A stretch of DNA of 19,558 nucleotides from Anaerolineaceae bacterium (GTDB taxonomy: Bacteria; Chloroflexota; Anaerolineae; Anaerolineales; Villigracilaceae), in contig VFKQ01000015.1 in assembly GCA_009885445.1 (NCBI GenBank), positions 1 through 19,558 on the forward strand. The letters run 5' to 3'. Each line of letters starts with the position of its first letter. The stretch's first letter is position 1. This document shows, in pieces, positions 1 through 7,361 of this stretch. The notes beneath the pieces are model-generated. The model was not told where the DNA came from. It saw only the letters and a program-made list of their open reading frames with translations, and made no database searches. The position numbers and the translations under genes are program-made.

Positions 1-989
1 CGAGTCAACTCGGCGGCGAGGTCGGGATATTCCGCACGATACGCGGCCAGCTTTTGATTCCAATCGCGCTCGGCGTTTTGTCCGCGCTCAACGGCTTCGC
101 GGAAAAATTCAAGTACTTCGCCGGGAATCATGAAGCGCGGCTCAATCGGCCAGCCGAGATTTTCTTTAGCGGCGTTCAACTCTTCGTCGCCGAGCGGTTC
201 GCCGTGCGCCTTTGAGGTACCCTGTCGCTTCGGCGCGCCGAATCCAATTGTTGTGCGCACCATAATAATCGAGGGACGCGGGTCAGACTTCGCGGCGACA
301 ATCGCGCGGTCAATGGCTTCGACGTCGTTGCCATCGTCCACTTTTTGGACGTGCCAGCCGTAGGCTTCGAATCTTTTTCCGCGATCTTCGGTGAAAGATA
401 AATCTGTGGAGCCATCTATCGAAATGTGATTGTCGTCGTAAAGGTAGATCAAGCGTCCCAGCGAGAGATGTCCCGCAAGCGACGCGGCTTCAGAGGAGAC
501 TCCCTCCATCAGGTCGCCGTCGGTGACGATGGCATAAATGTTTGAGTCGATCAACGAATGCCCGACCCGCTCGAAGGTCGCGGAAAGATGCGTCGAAGCC
601 AGAGCCATGCCCACGCCGGCGGCGAATCCCTGCCCGAGCGGGCCTGTCGTCATTTCGACGCCGGCAGTTAATCCATATTCAGGATGACCGGGAGTCAAAC
701 TTCCCCACTGTCGAAAATTTTTAATTTCATCGAGGGAGAGATCGTAGCCAGTGAGATGCAAAAGGGAATAAAGCAACATCGAGCCGTGCCCGCCCGAGAG
801 GACGAAGCGGTCGCGCCCCGCCCATTGCGGGTTGCGCGGATTGTGACGCAGGTGGCGCGTCCACAATGTGTAGGCCATCGCCGCCGCGCCCATCGGCAGG
901 CCGGGGTGTCCGCTGTTGGCTTGTTGCACTGCGTCGGCGGAAAGAAAACGAAGTGTGTTGATGGCGCGCGCTTGCAATTCAGAAGTCAT
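1..989 (-). CDS. tkt: Transketolase, N-terminal part (runs off left edge)
   Basis: Thiamine-diphosphate enzyme of the non-oxidative pentose phosphate pathway that moves two-carbon ketol units between sugar phosphates in the cytosol. About 329 codons are visible, roughly half of a usual 650-680 residue transketolase; the C-terminal half lies outside the window. Visible family signatures are SGHPG (26-30), LSGGHGS (64-70), TGPLGQG (115-121) and the ThDP/Mg site with GDLMEG (158-163) and the Asn of DDNHIS (N187). The ATG at 989 is chosen because GAGG lies about 7 bases upstream and the protein starts as the family does (TSELQ, then the NTLRFLSAD helix). The reading frame is open to the edge with no internal stop. 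The family assignment is firm. The next gene rightwards is divergent, so this gene has its own promoter region. Confidence 0.95.
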   Translation of the reverse strand, partial: MTSELQARAINTLRFLSADAVQQANSGHPGLPMGAAAMAYTLWTRHLRHNPRNPQWAGRDRFVLSGGHGSMLLYSLLHLTGYDLSLDEIKNFRQWGSLTPGHPEYGLTAGVEMTTGPLGQGFAAGVGMALASTHLSATFERVGHSLIDSNIYAIVTDGDLMEGVSSEAASLAGHLSLGRLIYLYDDNHISIDGSTDLSFTEDRGKRFEAYGWHVQKVDDGNDVEAIDRAIVAAKSDPRPSIIMVRTTIGFGAPKRQGTSKAHGEPLGDEELNAAKENLGWPIEPRFMIPGEVLEFFREAVERGQNAERDWNQKLAAYRAEYPDLAAELT

Positions 990-1017
990 TAATGCCTCGG
1001 TGTTATAAGTTGGCTCC

Positions 1018-1026
1018 ATTGTACCA
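1018..1026 (-). promoter_or_regulatory. Candidate extended -10 promoter for transketolase
   Basis: On the minus strand this reads TGG followed by TACAAT, an extended -10 element, about 29 bases before the transketolase ATG. No good -35 box is seen 17 bases upstream, which is tolerable for extended -10 promoters. Start-site placement is inference. Confidence 0.35.
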
Positions 1027-1130
1027 AATGCAAAACAGCGTCGCTCGCTGTAATAATAACTGCGCGATTCGTCGCGATAAATATTTTTGCGCACTGATTA
1101 CGCGGGCGAGTCTACTAAAAAACTCTTTTT

Positions 1131-1300
1131 AACACGAAGGACACAAAGTGCACAAAGGAATTCCAAGCGTCTTCTCGAAAACATTGAACTTCCGCGCGAA
1201 CAATCTTTAAAATCCTTAACGGTCTTTGCGCACTTCGCGGTGAATAGACCTTTTTGCAGTGCGTTCACGGACGCTTTGCGCACGGAAAAAACACGGATTT
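1131..1300. repeat. Degenerate inverted repeat of the CACGAAGG...CACAAAGG type
   Basis: The gap 990-1360 holds no convincing gene. Its middle contains CACGAAGGACACAAAG (from 1133) and an imperfect reverse complement at 1213-1242 (TCCTTAACGG..CTTTGCGCACTTCGCGGTG). About 15 of 24 positions of the aligned arms agree. A further fragment, GCACGGAAAAAACACGGATT, follows from about 1280 and resembles the CACGGATT repeat seen at 16549-16632. The composition is typical of dispersed, non-autonomous intergenic repeats in environmental genomes. I see no transposase. Overlapping open frames on both strands here lack ribosome-binding sites and recognisable protein. Confidence 0.55.
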
Positions 1301-1360
1301 TTTTATTGATCGCAATGGTAAGATTGTCCAACAGCGCGACATCCCACTCACGGTGAATCA

Positions 1361-1912
1361 ATGCAAAAAAATCAAACACGAATCTTAAGCGCCGCCCTGC
1401 TTCTCTTTGGTCTGTTGTGGATTTTCGCCAGCGCGCGCCCAACCACGAGCAACGCCGCCGCGCTCGCCTCCGGCCCTGAAGTGGGTCTCTTCGCGCCAGA
1501 GTTCACACTCGAGTTAATGTCTGGCGGGCAAATGAGTCTTGCTGAACTGCGCGGCAACGTGGTGGTGATTAATTTATGGGCCTCGTGGTGCGGGCCGTGC
1601 CGCGCCGAAATGCCGGCCATCGAAAATATTTACAATGAATATCGCGAGCGCGGCCTGGTGGTGCTGGCCGTTAACGTAACGGCGCAAGATTCGCTCATCG
1701 AAGCGCAGGCCTTCGCCACACAATACGGCCTCACCTTTCCAATTCTGCTCGACACTGACGGCGCGGTGTCTTATCAATATCGCCTTAGCGCCCTGCCCAC
1801 CACTTATTTTGTCGGCCGCGATGGCATCATCAAAAAAATAAATATCGGCGGGCCATTGAGTGAAACACAATTGCGACTCGAAATCGAAGCCCTGCTCAAC
1901 GGAGCGCCGTAA
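1361..1912 (+). CDS. TlpA-type thiol-disulfide oxidoreductase, membrane-anchored or exported
   Basis: A 183-residue thioredoxin-fold protein of the TlpA/ResA/AhpC-TSA group, which reduces or exchanges disulfides outside the cytoplasmic membrane. A hydrophobic segment at residues 8-24 is a signal peptide or membrane anchor. The thioredoxin domain runs from about 42 to 180, with the active site WCGPC at 76-80 and the cis-proline loop ALPTTYF near 144-150. Both redox cysteines are present and there are no other cysteines. The length is normal for a single-domain TlpA. The ATG at 1361 has only a weak upstream purine stretch (CGGTGA), so the start is less certain than the family. The stop overlaps the next start as TAATG, so the two genes are translationally coupled and probably work in the same compartment. 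The physiological partner cannot be read from sequence; cytochrome c maturation genes are not nearby. Confidence 0.88.
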   Translation: MQKNQTRILSAALLLFGLLWIFASARPTTSNAAALASGPEVGLFAPEFTLELMSGGQMSLAELRGNVVVINLWASWCGPCRAEMPAIENIYNEYRERGLVVLAVNVTAQDSLIEAQAFATQYGLTFPILLDTDGAVSYQYRLSALPTTYFVGRDGIIKKINIGGPLSETQLRLEIEALLNGAP

Positions 1913-2673
1913 TGTTTCCCGTTTTGCAGATTGGTCCGCTCGTGCTTCAGGCTCCGGGCCTTTTTCTTTTGCTGGGTGTGTGGGTTGGTTTAAATCTGGC
2001 GGGCAAACGTGCGCAAGCCAGCGGCCTGCAATCGAGCGCGCTGGATAATTTAATTATGTTCATGCTCTCTGGATTTTTAATCGGTGGGCGACTCGTTTTC
2101 ATTGCCGCCAATTTTCCAACGTTTGGAAATTCGCCCCTCGATATCTTTTCTCTCAACTATGAACTCTTCGACCTCAGCGGCGGCCTCGCCTCAGCCCTCG
2201 CTCTGGGCGGGCTCTATGGGCAACGAAACGGATTCTCCCTTTGGCCCACTCTCGACGCGCTGACGCCCTTCCTGGCCACCCTGACGCTGTCCATCGGCCT
2301 CGCTCACCTGGCCAGCGGCGCGGCCTATGGCGAGGTCACTTCGGTGTCGTGGGCCATCAAACTACGCGGCGCAATGCGGCATCCGAGTCAAATCTACGAA
2401 ACTTTGGGCGCGGTGTTTATTCTCTTCAGTATTGGCCTGCGCAAACCATACAAAGTTAGCGGCGTTTTGTTCCTGCTATTCGTCTCAGCCAGCGCAGGCA
2501 TGTCGCTCTTCCTGCAAGCTTTTCGCGGCGACGTCACCACAACTACAAGCGGGATTCGCGTGACGCAGTTGGCGGCGTGGGCAGTCCTTGCCGCAGCGCT
2601 GGCACTTTTAGATCGTCGCTTGCATGCCCCCACTTTACAATCAGAAACACCTACCCCATCTCAGGATCAATAA
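1912..2673 (+). CDS. Divergent prolipoprotein diacylglyceryl transferase (Lgt)-like membrane protein
   Basis: A 253-residue polytopic membrane protein with the Lgt fold. Hydrophobic segments alternate along its length. The Lgt-type motif RHPSQIYE is intact at 156-163, and GGR (58-60) and the late FR (204-205) match Lgt landmarks. True Lgt transfers diacylglycerol from phosphatidylglycerol to the lipobox cysteine of lipoproteins. Here the Lgt signature region (normally G-R-x-G-N-F-x-N-x-E/G) reads GLAHLASGAAYG (129-140), with the catalytic-loop Arg and Asn replaced. The HGG motif reads ALGG (97-100), without the His. By hand alignment this is an Lgt-family member that may have lost or changed the acyltransferase activity, so I give no gene symbol. 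It overlaps the thioredoxin stop by one base, and its 3' end overlaps hpf on the other strand by 23 bp. Confidence 0.75.
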   Translation: MFPVLQIGPLVLQAPGLFLLLGVWVGLNLAGKRAQASGLQSSALDNLIMFMLSGFLIGGRLVFIAANFPTFGNSPLDIFSLNYELFDLSGGLASALALGGLYGQRNGFSLWPTLDALTPFLATLTLSIGLAHLASGAAYGEVTSVSWAIKLRGAMRHPSQIYETLGAVFILFSIGLRKPYKVSGVLFLLFVSASAGMSLFLQAFRGDVTTTTSGIRVTQLAAWAVLAAALALLDRRLHAPTLQSETPTPSQDQ

Positions 2674-3214
2674 GTCCGTAACTGCCGTTGCGGCGACGAT
2701 ATACTACATTGATTCTGCTGGATTCGGCATTATAAAAAACGAAGAAGTTTTCGTGGCCGAGGTCGCGCATCTGCATCACGGCCTCTTCTTCGCTCATCGG
2801 CACGAGCACAAAGCGTTTACGCTTTGCCACCAACGCAGATGGCTCACCTGTATCATCGTCAACAATCAGTTCGGCGGCCTCAGCGGCAGAGCGCCCGTCG
2901 CCGCGTCCGTGGTAATGTTTGCCCTTGAAGCGCTCTATTTGTCGTTCAAGTTTATCCAGGGCGGCATCAAAAGCCATTTGCGCTTCTTCAGCATGTTCCT
3001 CGGCCCGTAACAACAATCCTTTTCCGCGCACGGTGATCTCGGCGCTAAAGGTGTCGGCCTTGTCGCGAGCGGCGCGGTGATAAGCAACATCCACGTGCAC
3101 AATTTCCAGTTGCGGAAGGTGCCTGTCCAGTTTTTCGGCTTTCAGGTGGATGTGCTTTTCAAGACTCTCGTTCAAGTGCAAATTGCGGGGTTGGATTTCA
3201 ACAACGGTGGTCAT
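2651..3214 (-). CDS. hpf: Ribosome hibernation promoting factor, long form
   Basis: A 187-residue long-form HPF. It binds the 30S decoding site in stationary phase or stress and joins two ribosomes into inactive 100S dimers. The N-terminal S30AE/YfiA domain spans about 1-100 (EIQPRNLHLNESLEKHI, then the basic and acidic helix EEAQMAFDAALDKLERQIERFK). A charged linker follows, then the C-terminal dimerisation domain at about 130-187 with KRFVLVPMSEEEAVMQM and the NVVYRRRNGSYGLIDP ending. An excellent ribosome-binding site, AAGGAGG, lies 5 bases before the ATG. It is the last gene of the tad-comF transcription unit, 21 bp after comF. Pairing of a comFC-type gene with hpf is also known in Firmicutes. 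No obvious terminator separates it from the convergent Lgt-like gene. Confidence 0.95.
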   Translation of the reverse strand: MTTVVEIQPRNLHLNESLEKHIHLKAEKLDRHLPQLEIVHVDVAYHRAARDKADTFSAEITVRGKGLLLRAEEHAEEAQMAFDAALDKLERQIERFKGKHYHGRGDGRSAAEAAELIVDDDTGEPSALVAKRKRFVLVPMSEEEAVMQMRDLGHENFFVFYNAESSRINVVYRRRNGSYGLIDPEMG

Positions 3215-3235
3215 GGTGCCTCCTTGAAAGTAGTT

Positions 3236-3976
3236 TCAGACTTGATGCAAACCGTGGTGAGATAATGCGCGCGCGATGGTCAGCGCGTAAACATCATTGG
3301 CTCCAGCCTTATAAAGCGCCCTGGCGCAGGAGGAGAGTGTCGAGCCGGTTGTAGATACATCGTCCATGATTAATATGGTTCTATTTTGAACAATTTGTGT
3401 ATTGGCCAAAAAAGCCGTATCAACATTTTCGTGTCGGTCCTTTGCAGATAGTCCAACTTGCGTTCTGGTTTCCTTTATTCTTTGCAAAGCGTTGGGCTTA
3501 AAGTCTAAAGAAAGCAAAAGTGAAAATGGCTTCGCGATAAGCGCCACCTGATTATACCCGCGCTCCCGTCTTCGTTTCGTACCTAGTGGAACAGGAACAA
3601 CCATATCGACAGGCCAGGAAAGCGATTCTGCAAAGAGCGCTAATGGAACGGCAAGGGCATCTCCAATCCCCACATTGCGACGATATTTGAGAGTGTGCAA
3701 GGCGGGGCGCACGGGGTGGTCAAATGCCGCCCACGAACGCATCGTTTTGAAAGCAGGCGGATTGGCTGTACAGGCCTGGCACATTCCCCCGTCATTTGTC
3801 AGTGGCTGGCCGCATTTTTCACATAGTGTTCCGCTCAACAGCGGGACCTTGCTCTGGCAATCATCACACCAGCGCGAGCCGTGATTACCACAGCCCCCAC
3901 AGCGTGGCGGGAAAACCAAATCCAGTCCGTGCCACATTAAGCGGTAAAGCGGATAGGACCAGTGGGGGCGCGGCAT
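3236..3976 (-). CDS. comF: ComF family protein (ComFC-like phosphoribosyltransferase fold)
   Basis: A 246-residue ComF/GntX family protein. ComFC-type proteins are needed for handling incoming single-stranded DNA during natural transformation. Non-competent relatives exist, so the role here is inference. The N-terminus has four Cys pairs typical of a zinc-binding head (C26/C29, C37/C40, C52/C55, C66/C69). A type I phosphoribosyltransferase domain follows, with VDMVVPVPLGTKRRRERGYNQ (about 123-143) and the PRPP loop DDVSTTGST (205-213). Length and domain order are complete. The ATG at 3976 follows AGGGA about 9 bases upstream. It starts 17 bp after tadC and precedes hpf by 21 bp, so it is probably co-transcribed with the pilus genes. 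Confidence 0.93.
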   Translation of the reverse strand: MPRPHWSYPLYRLMWHGLDLVFPPRCGGCGNHGSRWCDDCQSKVPLLSGTLCEKCGQPLTNDGGMCQACTANPPAFKTMRSWAAFDHPVRPALHTLKYRRNVGIGDALAVPLALFAESLSWPVDMVVPVPLGTKRRRERGYNQVALIAKPFSLLLSLDFKPNALQRIKETRTQVGLSAKDRHENVDTAFLANTQIVQNRTILIMDDVSTTGSTLSSCARALYKAGANDVYALTIARALSHHGLHQV

Positions 3977-3993
3977 CTTTTAAATCCCTACAA

Positions 3994-4944
3994 TCAGTCA
4001 CCAAAAGCAGTCATAATTGACAACGCGGCGGGCGTCAGCAAAACAATCAGGATCGAGGGGAAGATCAGCAGTCCCATTGGAAAGATCATCTTGATCGGGG
4101 CCTGATGAGCCAACTCCTCTGCGCGCTGACGGCGCTTGACGCGCATCTGTTCCGATTGGATGCGCAGAACCTTGGCCATGCTCACACCCAACTGCTCGCT
4201 CTGAATCACCGCTGCTATAAAACTGGTCATCTCGGCCAGGCCGATGCGATCAGACATATCACGCAAGGCCTCGCGACGCGTTTTGCCCAGTTGCACTTCA
4301 CGAATGGTGCGTCCAAACGCGAGCGAAAGCTGGTTCTCCCATTTCTCGCTTACCTTCGACATAGCCCCGTCAAAACTGAGACCTGCCTCGACGCAAATAG
4401 TGAGTAAGTCCAAAGCATCTGGCATGGCCTTACGCACTTCATTTTGTCTAGCCTTGATTTTTCCAGAAAGCCAGGATTGTGGATATGCAAAACCAAGACC
4501 TCCAAAGAAGACAATGGCCATAAATAATCGCGAAGACGGCCAGGGGCCGGTCAGGCGGGAAAGCAGAAAAACTATGGTGACAAAAATAACGGGCACAACG
4601 AAGCGGGCCGCCAGCAAGGTAGAGGCTTCAATCCGCCCCGGGTTGCCAGCTTGTTCCAATCGGCGGTTCGTTTCAAGCAGGAGTTTCTGCGGGGTAAAGC
4701 GCGCCGAGATTTCGCCGACCCGCCGCAAGAAAGGCAACAATACGCGCTCGTTAAACGGTTGAGACATCTCCAGTCGCTCGAGCGAAACCTGTTCGCCGCG
4801 CTCGCTGAATTCTGCCAGGCGCTGTAACAGCGGGTCTGCCTGATCGCCCTGATTCTGCAAGGCGCGGTTGCCCACCACCACCAAATATGCGGCCCCGCCA
4901 ACGATAAGTACGATGAAAAAGATCCAAGCTAATGTAGTGCCCAT
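3994..4944 (-). CDS. tadC: Tad pilus inner-membrane platform protein TadC
   Basis: A 316-residue T2SSF-domain protein that, with TadB, forms the inner-membrane platform on which TadA drives Flp pilin polymerisation. It has an N-terminal membrane segment (about 5-25), a cytosolic region, two central membrane segments (about 112-155), the T2SSF helical domain (about 172-280, with PDALDLLTICVEAGLSFDGAM at 175-195) and a C-terminal membrane segment (about 285-305, MIFPMGLLIFPSILIVLL). The frame stays open upstream to a TTG at 4965. I chose the ATG at 4944 because GAGGTG lies about 6 bases before it and the longer start would overlap tadB. tadB's stop ends one base upstream, which indicates tight coupling. 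Confidence 0.92.
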   Translation of the reverse strand: MGTTLAWIFFIVLIVGGAAYLVVVGNRALQNQGDQADPLLQRLAEFSERGEQVSLERLEMSQPFNERVLLPFLRRVGEISARFTPQKLLLETNRRLEQAGNPGRIEASTLLAARFVVPVIFVTIVFLLSRLTGPWPSSRLFMAIVFFGGLGFAYPQSWLSGKIKARQNEVRKAMPDALDLLTICVEAGLSFDGAMSKVSEKWENQLSLAFGRTIREVQLGKTRREALRDMSDRIGLAEMTSFIAAVIQSEQLGVSMAKVLRIQSEQMRVKRRQRAEELAHQAPIKMIFPMGLLIFPSILIVLLTPAALSIMTAFGD

Positions 4945-4945
4945 G

Positions 4946-5899
4946 TTACACCTCGATATCTGCAATCCACATCATCACGTAATATCCAATGGCAATCAGC
5001 CCTGCCGCAGTGCCCAGCGCAAGAAAGCCACAAAAAGGACCTCGGAGGAACAAGCCCATCATATATGTCCGATTGGTAAACCACAAATAGGTGCCCAGGG
5101 CAATGGGGATGATTGAAATGGCCGTCCCAGAAAGGCGCACCTGGGAGGTCATGACACGAATCTCGCCTTTGATTCTAACGCGCTCACGAATGGTGAAGGA
5201 AATCGTGTCTAGGATTTCAGATAGATTACCGCCGACCTCACGCTGAACATTGATGGCAGTCACCATAAAGTCCAGATCGTCGCTGGGGATACGGCGCAAG
5301 AGATTGTTCATGGCCGCATCCATCGTCACGCCAAGTTGCATCTCCTGCACAACACGTCGAAATTCATCGGCAATGGGCGAGGGCAATTCGCGGCTGACAG
5401 CTTCGAGGGCCTGCATGGTAGAGTAACCTGCACGCAATCCATTTACAGTCAGGTTTAACATGTCGGCTAGTTGATCATTAAAACGGGCAAGGCGCTGGGC
5501 TTGCTGTCGGCGCACGTAGATTGGCGGAATAGCGGCGCCAATGAGCATGCCAATAATCGCCGAAGCGATCTGAAACCCACCAAGGAAAAAAGCCACAAGC
5601 CCAACACCTGCCACAGAGATGAAGATAAGCGCAAAATACTCAGCCACCGTGAGCTTCATGTCGGCGCGAGCAAGGTCACGCGCAATACGGTTTCCCTGAT
5701 TCGATTTTGCGGCGCGCTGGTTGACCCATTCAGAGACAGCCGACTGACTGTCCTGCCGCACCGCGTCAGGTTCGTCTTCTTGCAAATACTGCCCAAGGCG
5801 TTGCTCCACCAGCGAACGCTCGCTATTAGACGAGACAATCACGCCAACGATCAACAACACCAATACGAGGACAATACCACCAATAATTAGAAGGGGCAT
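4946..5899 (-). CDS. tadB: Tad pilus inner-membrane platform protein TadB
   Basis: A 317-residue T2SSF-domain membrane protein and the partner of TadC in the Flp pilus platform. It has an N-terminal membrane segment (about 3-22), a charged cytosolic stretch, a membrane pair at about 88-127, the T2SSF domain (about 143-255, with NDQLADMLNLTVNGLRAGYS at 141-160 and the INVQREVGGNLSEILD region at 216-231), and C-terminal membrane segments from about 258 and from about 285 onward. Its position directly after tadA (3 bp gap) and before tadC is the canonical tadABC order. The residue pattern FNDQLADML...GYSTMQALE is typical of TadB rather than TadC. Confidence 0.93.
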   Translation of the reverse strand: MPLLIIGGIVLVLVLLIVGVIVSSNSERSLVEQRLGQYLQEDEPDAVRQDSQSAVSEWVNQRAAKSNQGNRIARDLARADMKLTVAEYFALIFISVAGVGLVAFFLGGFQIASAIIGMLIGAAIPPIYVRRQQAQRLARFNDQLADMLNLTVNGLRAGYSTMQALEAVSRELPSPIADEFRRVVQEMQLGVTMDAAMNNLLRRIPSDDLDFMVTAINVQREVGGNLSEILDTISFTIRERVRIKGEIRVMTSQVRLSGTAISIIPIALGTYLWFTNRTYMMGLFLRGPFCGFLALGTAAGLIAIGYYVMMWIADIEV

Positions 5900-5902
5900 G
5901 GT

Positions 5903-7342
5903 TTAATACCTACGGCGTTCGCCCACGCCAAATATCGAGGGCGGCAAATGAATACCGGCCGATTCCAATTTATCCATAAATTTCGGTCGTAATCCGGTGG
6001 GGCGCAACTTACCGACAATCTTGCCGTTTTCAATACCGCTTTGCTCAAAAGAGAAAATATCGGTCATCGTAATCACGTCACCTTCCATGCCAGTCACCTC
6101 AGTGATGTAAGTAACTTTACGCGTGCCGTCACGCATACGGTCTTGATGCACACACAGGTCAATGGCCGAGGAAACCTGCTCGCGAATAGCGCGTGAGGGT
6201 AAGTCCATGCCAGCCATGAGAGTCATCGTCTCAAGGCGCGAGAGAGTGTCGCGTGGCCCATTGGAGTGGAGCGTGGTCATTGAGCCGTCGTGGCCCGTGT
6301 TCATGGCCTGCAACATGTCCAACGCGGCTTCGTCGCGGATTTCGCCGACGATGATTCGGTCGGGGCGCATACGCAGGGAGTTCGTCACAAGGTGACGAAT
6401 CGTAATTTCGCCGCGGCCTTCAATATTCGGCGGGCGAGATTCCAATGTAACAACATGCTCCTGGCGCAGTTGTAGTTCCGCCGCATTCTCAATGGTCAGA
6501 ATACGTTCATCGGCGGGGATAAAACTTGAGAGAATGTTGAGCAAGGTCGTCTTACCAGAGCCAGTGCCGCCTGAAATCACGATATTCAGGCGCGCTTCCA
6601 CGCAAGCCTTCAAAAACTGCAACGACTCTGCAGAGATCGAGCCAAATTGAACTAATTGCTCCACTGTAATGGGGTTCTTCGCAAATTTACGAATAGTGAG
6701 CACCGGCCCAATCAGCGAGATGGGAGGAATGACAGCATTCACGCGGGAGCCATCTTGAAGGCGGGCATCTACATATGGGCTGGCTTCATCAATACGCCGA
6801 CCCAGCGGAGCCACGATGCGGTCAATAATGCGCAAAACGTGTTCGTTATTTTCAAAGGTCACTGGCACACGATGAATCTTGCCCTTGCGCTCCACATAAA
6901 TATTCTTCGCGCCATTGACCATGATTTCAGTAATGCTCTCATCTTCCAGAAGCGTCTGGAGTGGGCCGAGGCCCAAAATCTCAGCGGCGATCTGCTCAAA
7001 AAGCCTGGCCCGCTCGGGGCGCGAAAGAACGATATTCTCTTCGGAGAGAATCTGCTCAAAGAGTTCCTGAATCGCGCGGCGCACCTCGTCTGTTTTTGTG
7101 ATGTCCATAGACGGGTCCAGCTCAGCCAGCAGGCGATTCTGGACGCGAGTCTTGAGGTCGAAATATGTGCCTGCCTGAGGGGCTGTAATGGGCGCATTGA
7201 CGCGACGCGCCTGCAAGGAGGAGAGTCGTGAACTATCGCCCGACCCGCTACCAGCCGCGCCCGAGGCGGGTGGCGGCGCCCCTGTCTGACCGGGGGACGC
7301 CCCTGCGCCTTGTCCCTGCTCAATACGTTTTAGTAGTGACAT
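5903..7342 (-). CDS. tadA: Tad pilus assembly ATPase TadA (CpaF family)
   Basis: A 479-residue hexameric secretion ATPase of the CpaF/TadA branch of the T2SS-E/VirB11 superfamily, which powers Flp pilus extension (and retraction in some species). A low-complexity Gly/Ala/Pro/Ser stretch covers about 11-40. The N-terminal domain contains EILGLGPLQTLLEDESITEIMVNG (about 121-144). The RecA-like core carries Walker A GGTGSGKTT (258-266), the acidic TIENAAEL segment (283-290), Walker B RIIVGEIRD (329-337) and the His box GHDGSMTTLHSN (350-361). All catalytic motifs are intact. GGAG lies 6 bases before the ATG. It starts 19 bp after cpaE and ends 3 bp before tadB. Confidence 0.97.
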   Translation of the reverse strand: MSLLKRIEQGQGAGASPGQTGAPPPASGAAGSGSGDSSRLSSLQARRVNAPITAPQAGTYFDLKTRVQNRLLAELDPSMDITKTDEVRRAIQELFEQILSEENIVLSRPERARLFEQIAAEILGLGPLQTLLEDESITEIMVNGAKNIYVERKGKIHRVPVTFENNEHVLRIIDRIVAPLGRRIDEASPYVDARLQDGSRVNAVIPPISLIGPVLTIRKFAKNPITVEQLVQFGSISAESLQFLKACVEARLNIVISGGTGSGKTTLLNILSSFIPADERILTIENAAELQLRQEHVVTLESRPPNIEGRGEITIRHLVTNSLRMRPDRIIVGEIRDEAALDMLQAMNTGHDGSMTTLHSNGPRDTLSRLETMTLMAGMDLPSRAIREQVSSAIDLCVHQDRMRDGTRKVTYITEVTGMEGDVITMTDIFSFEQSGIENGKIVGKLRPTGLRPKFMDKLESAGIHLPPSIFGVGERRRY

Positions 7343-7361
7343 TTATTGCTCCGTTGCTTGT

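Noticed and set aside
130..992. Plus-strand open frames over the left edge
   Set aside because: They are antisense to a clear transketolase whose motifs are continuous on the minus strand.
1087..1442. Open frames on both strands in the transketolase-tlpA gap
   Set aside because: They read through the inverted repeat and into tlpA. Neither has a ribosome-binding site or recognisable protein features; frames through such repeats are common artefacts.
4945..4965. Longer TTG start for tadC
   Set aside because: It would overlap tadB, whereas the ATG at 4944 has GAGGTG at good spacing one base after the tadB stop.
7178..7310. GC-rich, Gly/Pro/Ala-rich start of tadA as a possible frameshift or fusion
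   Set aside because: The frame is continuous, the start has GGAG at good spacing, and low-complexity N-termini are common in CpaF-type ATPases.
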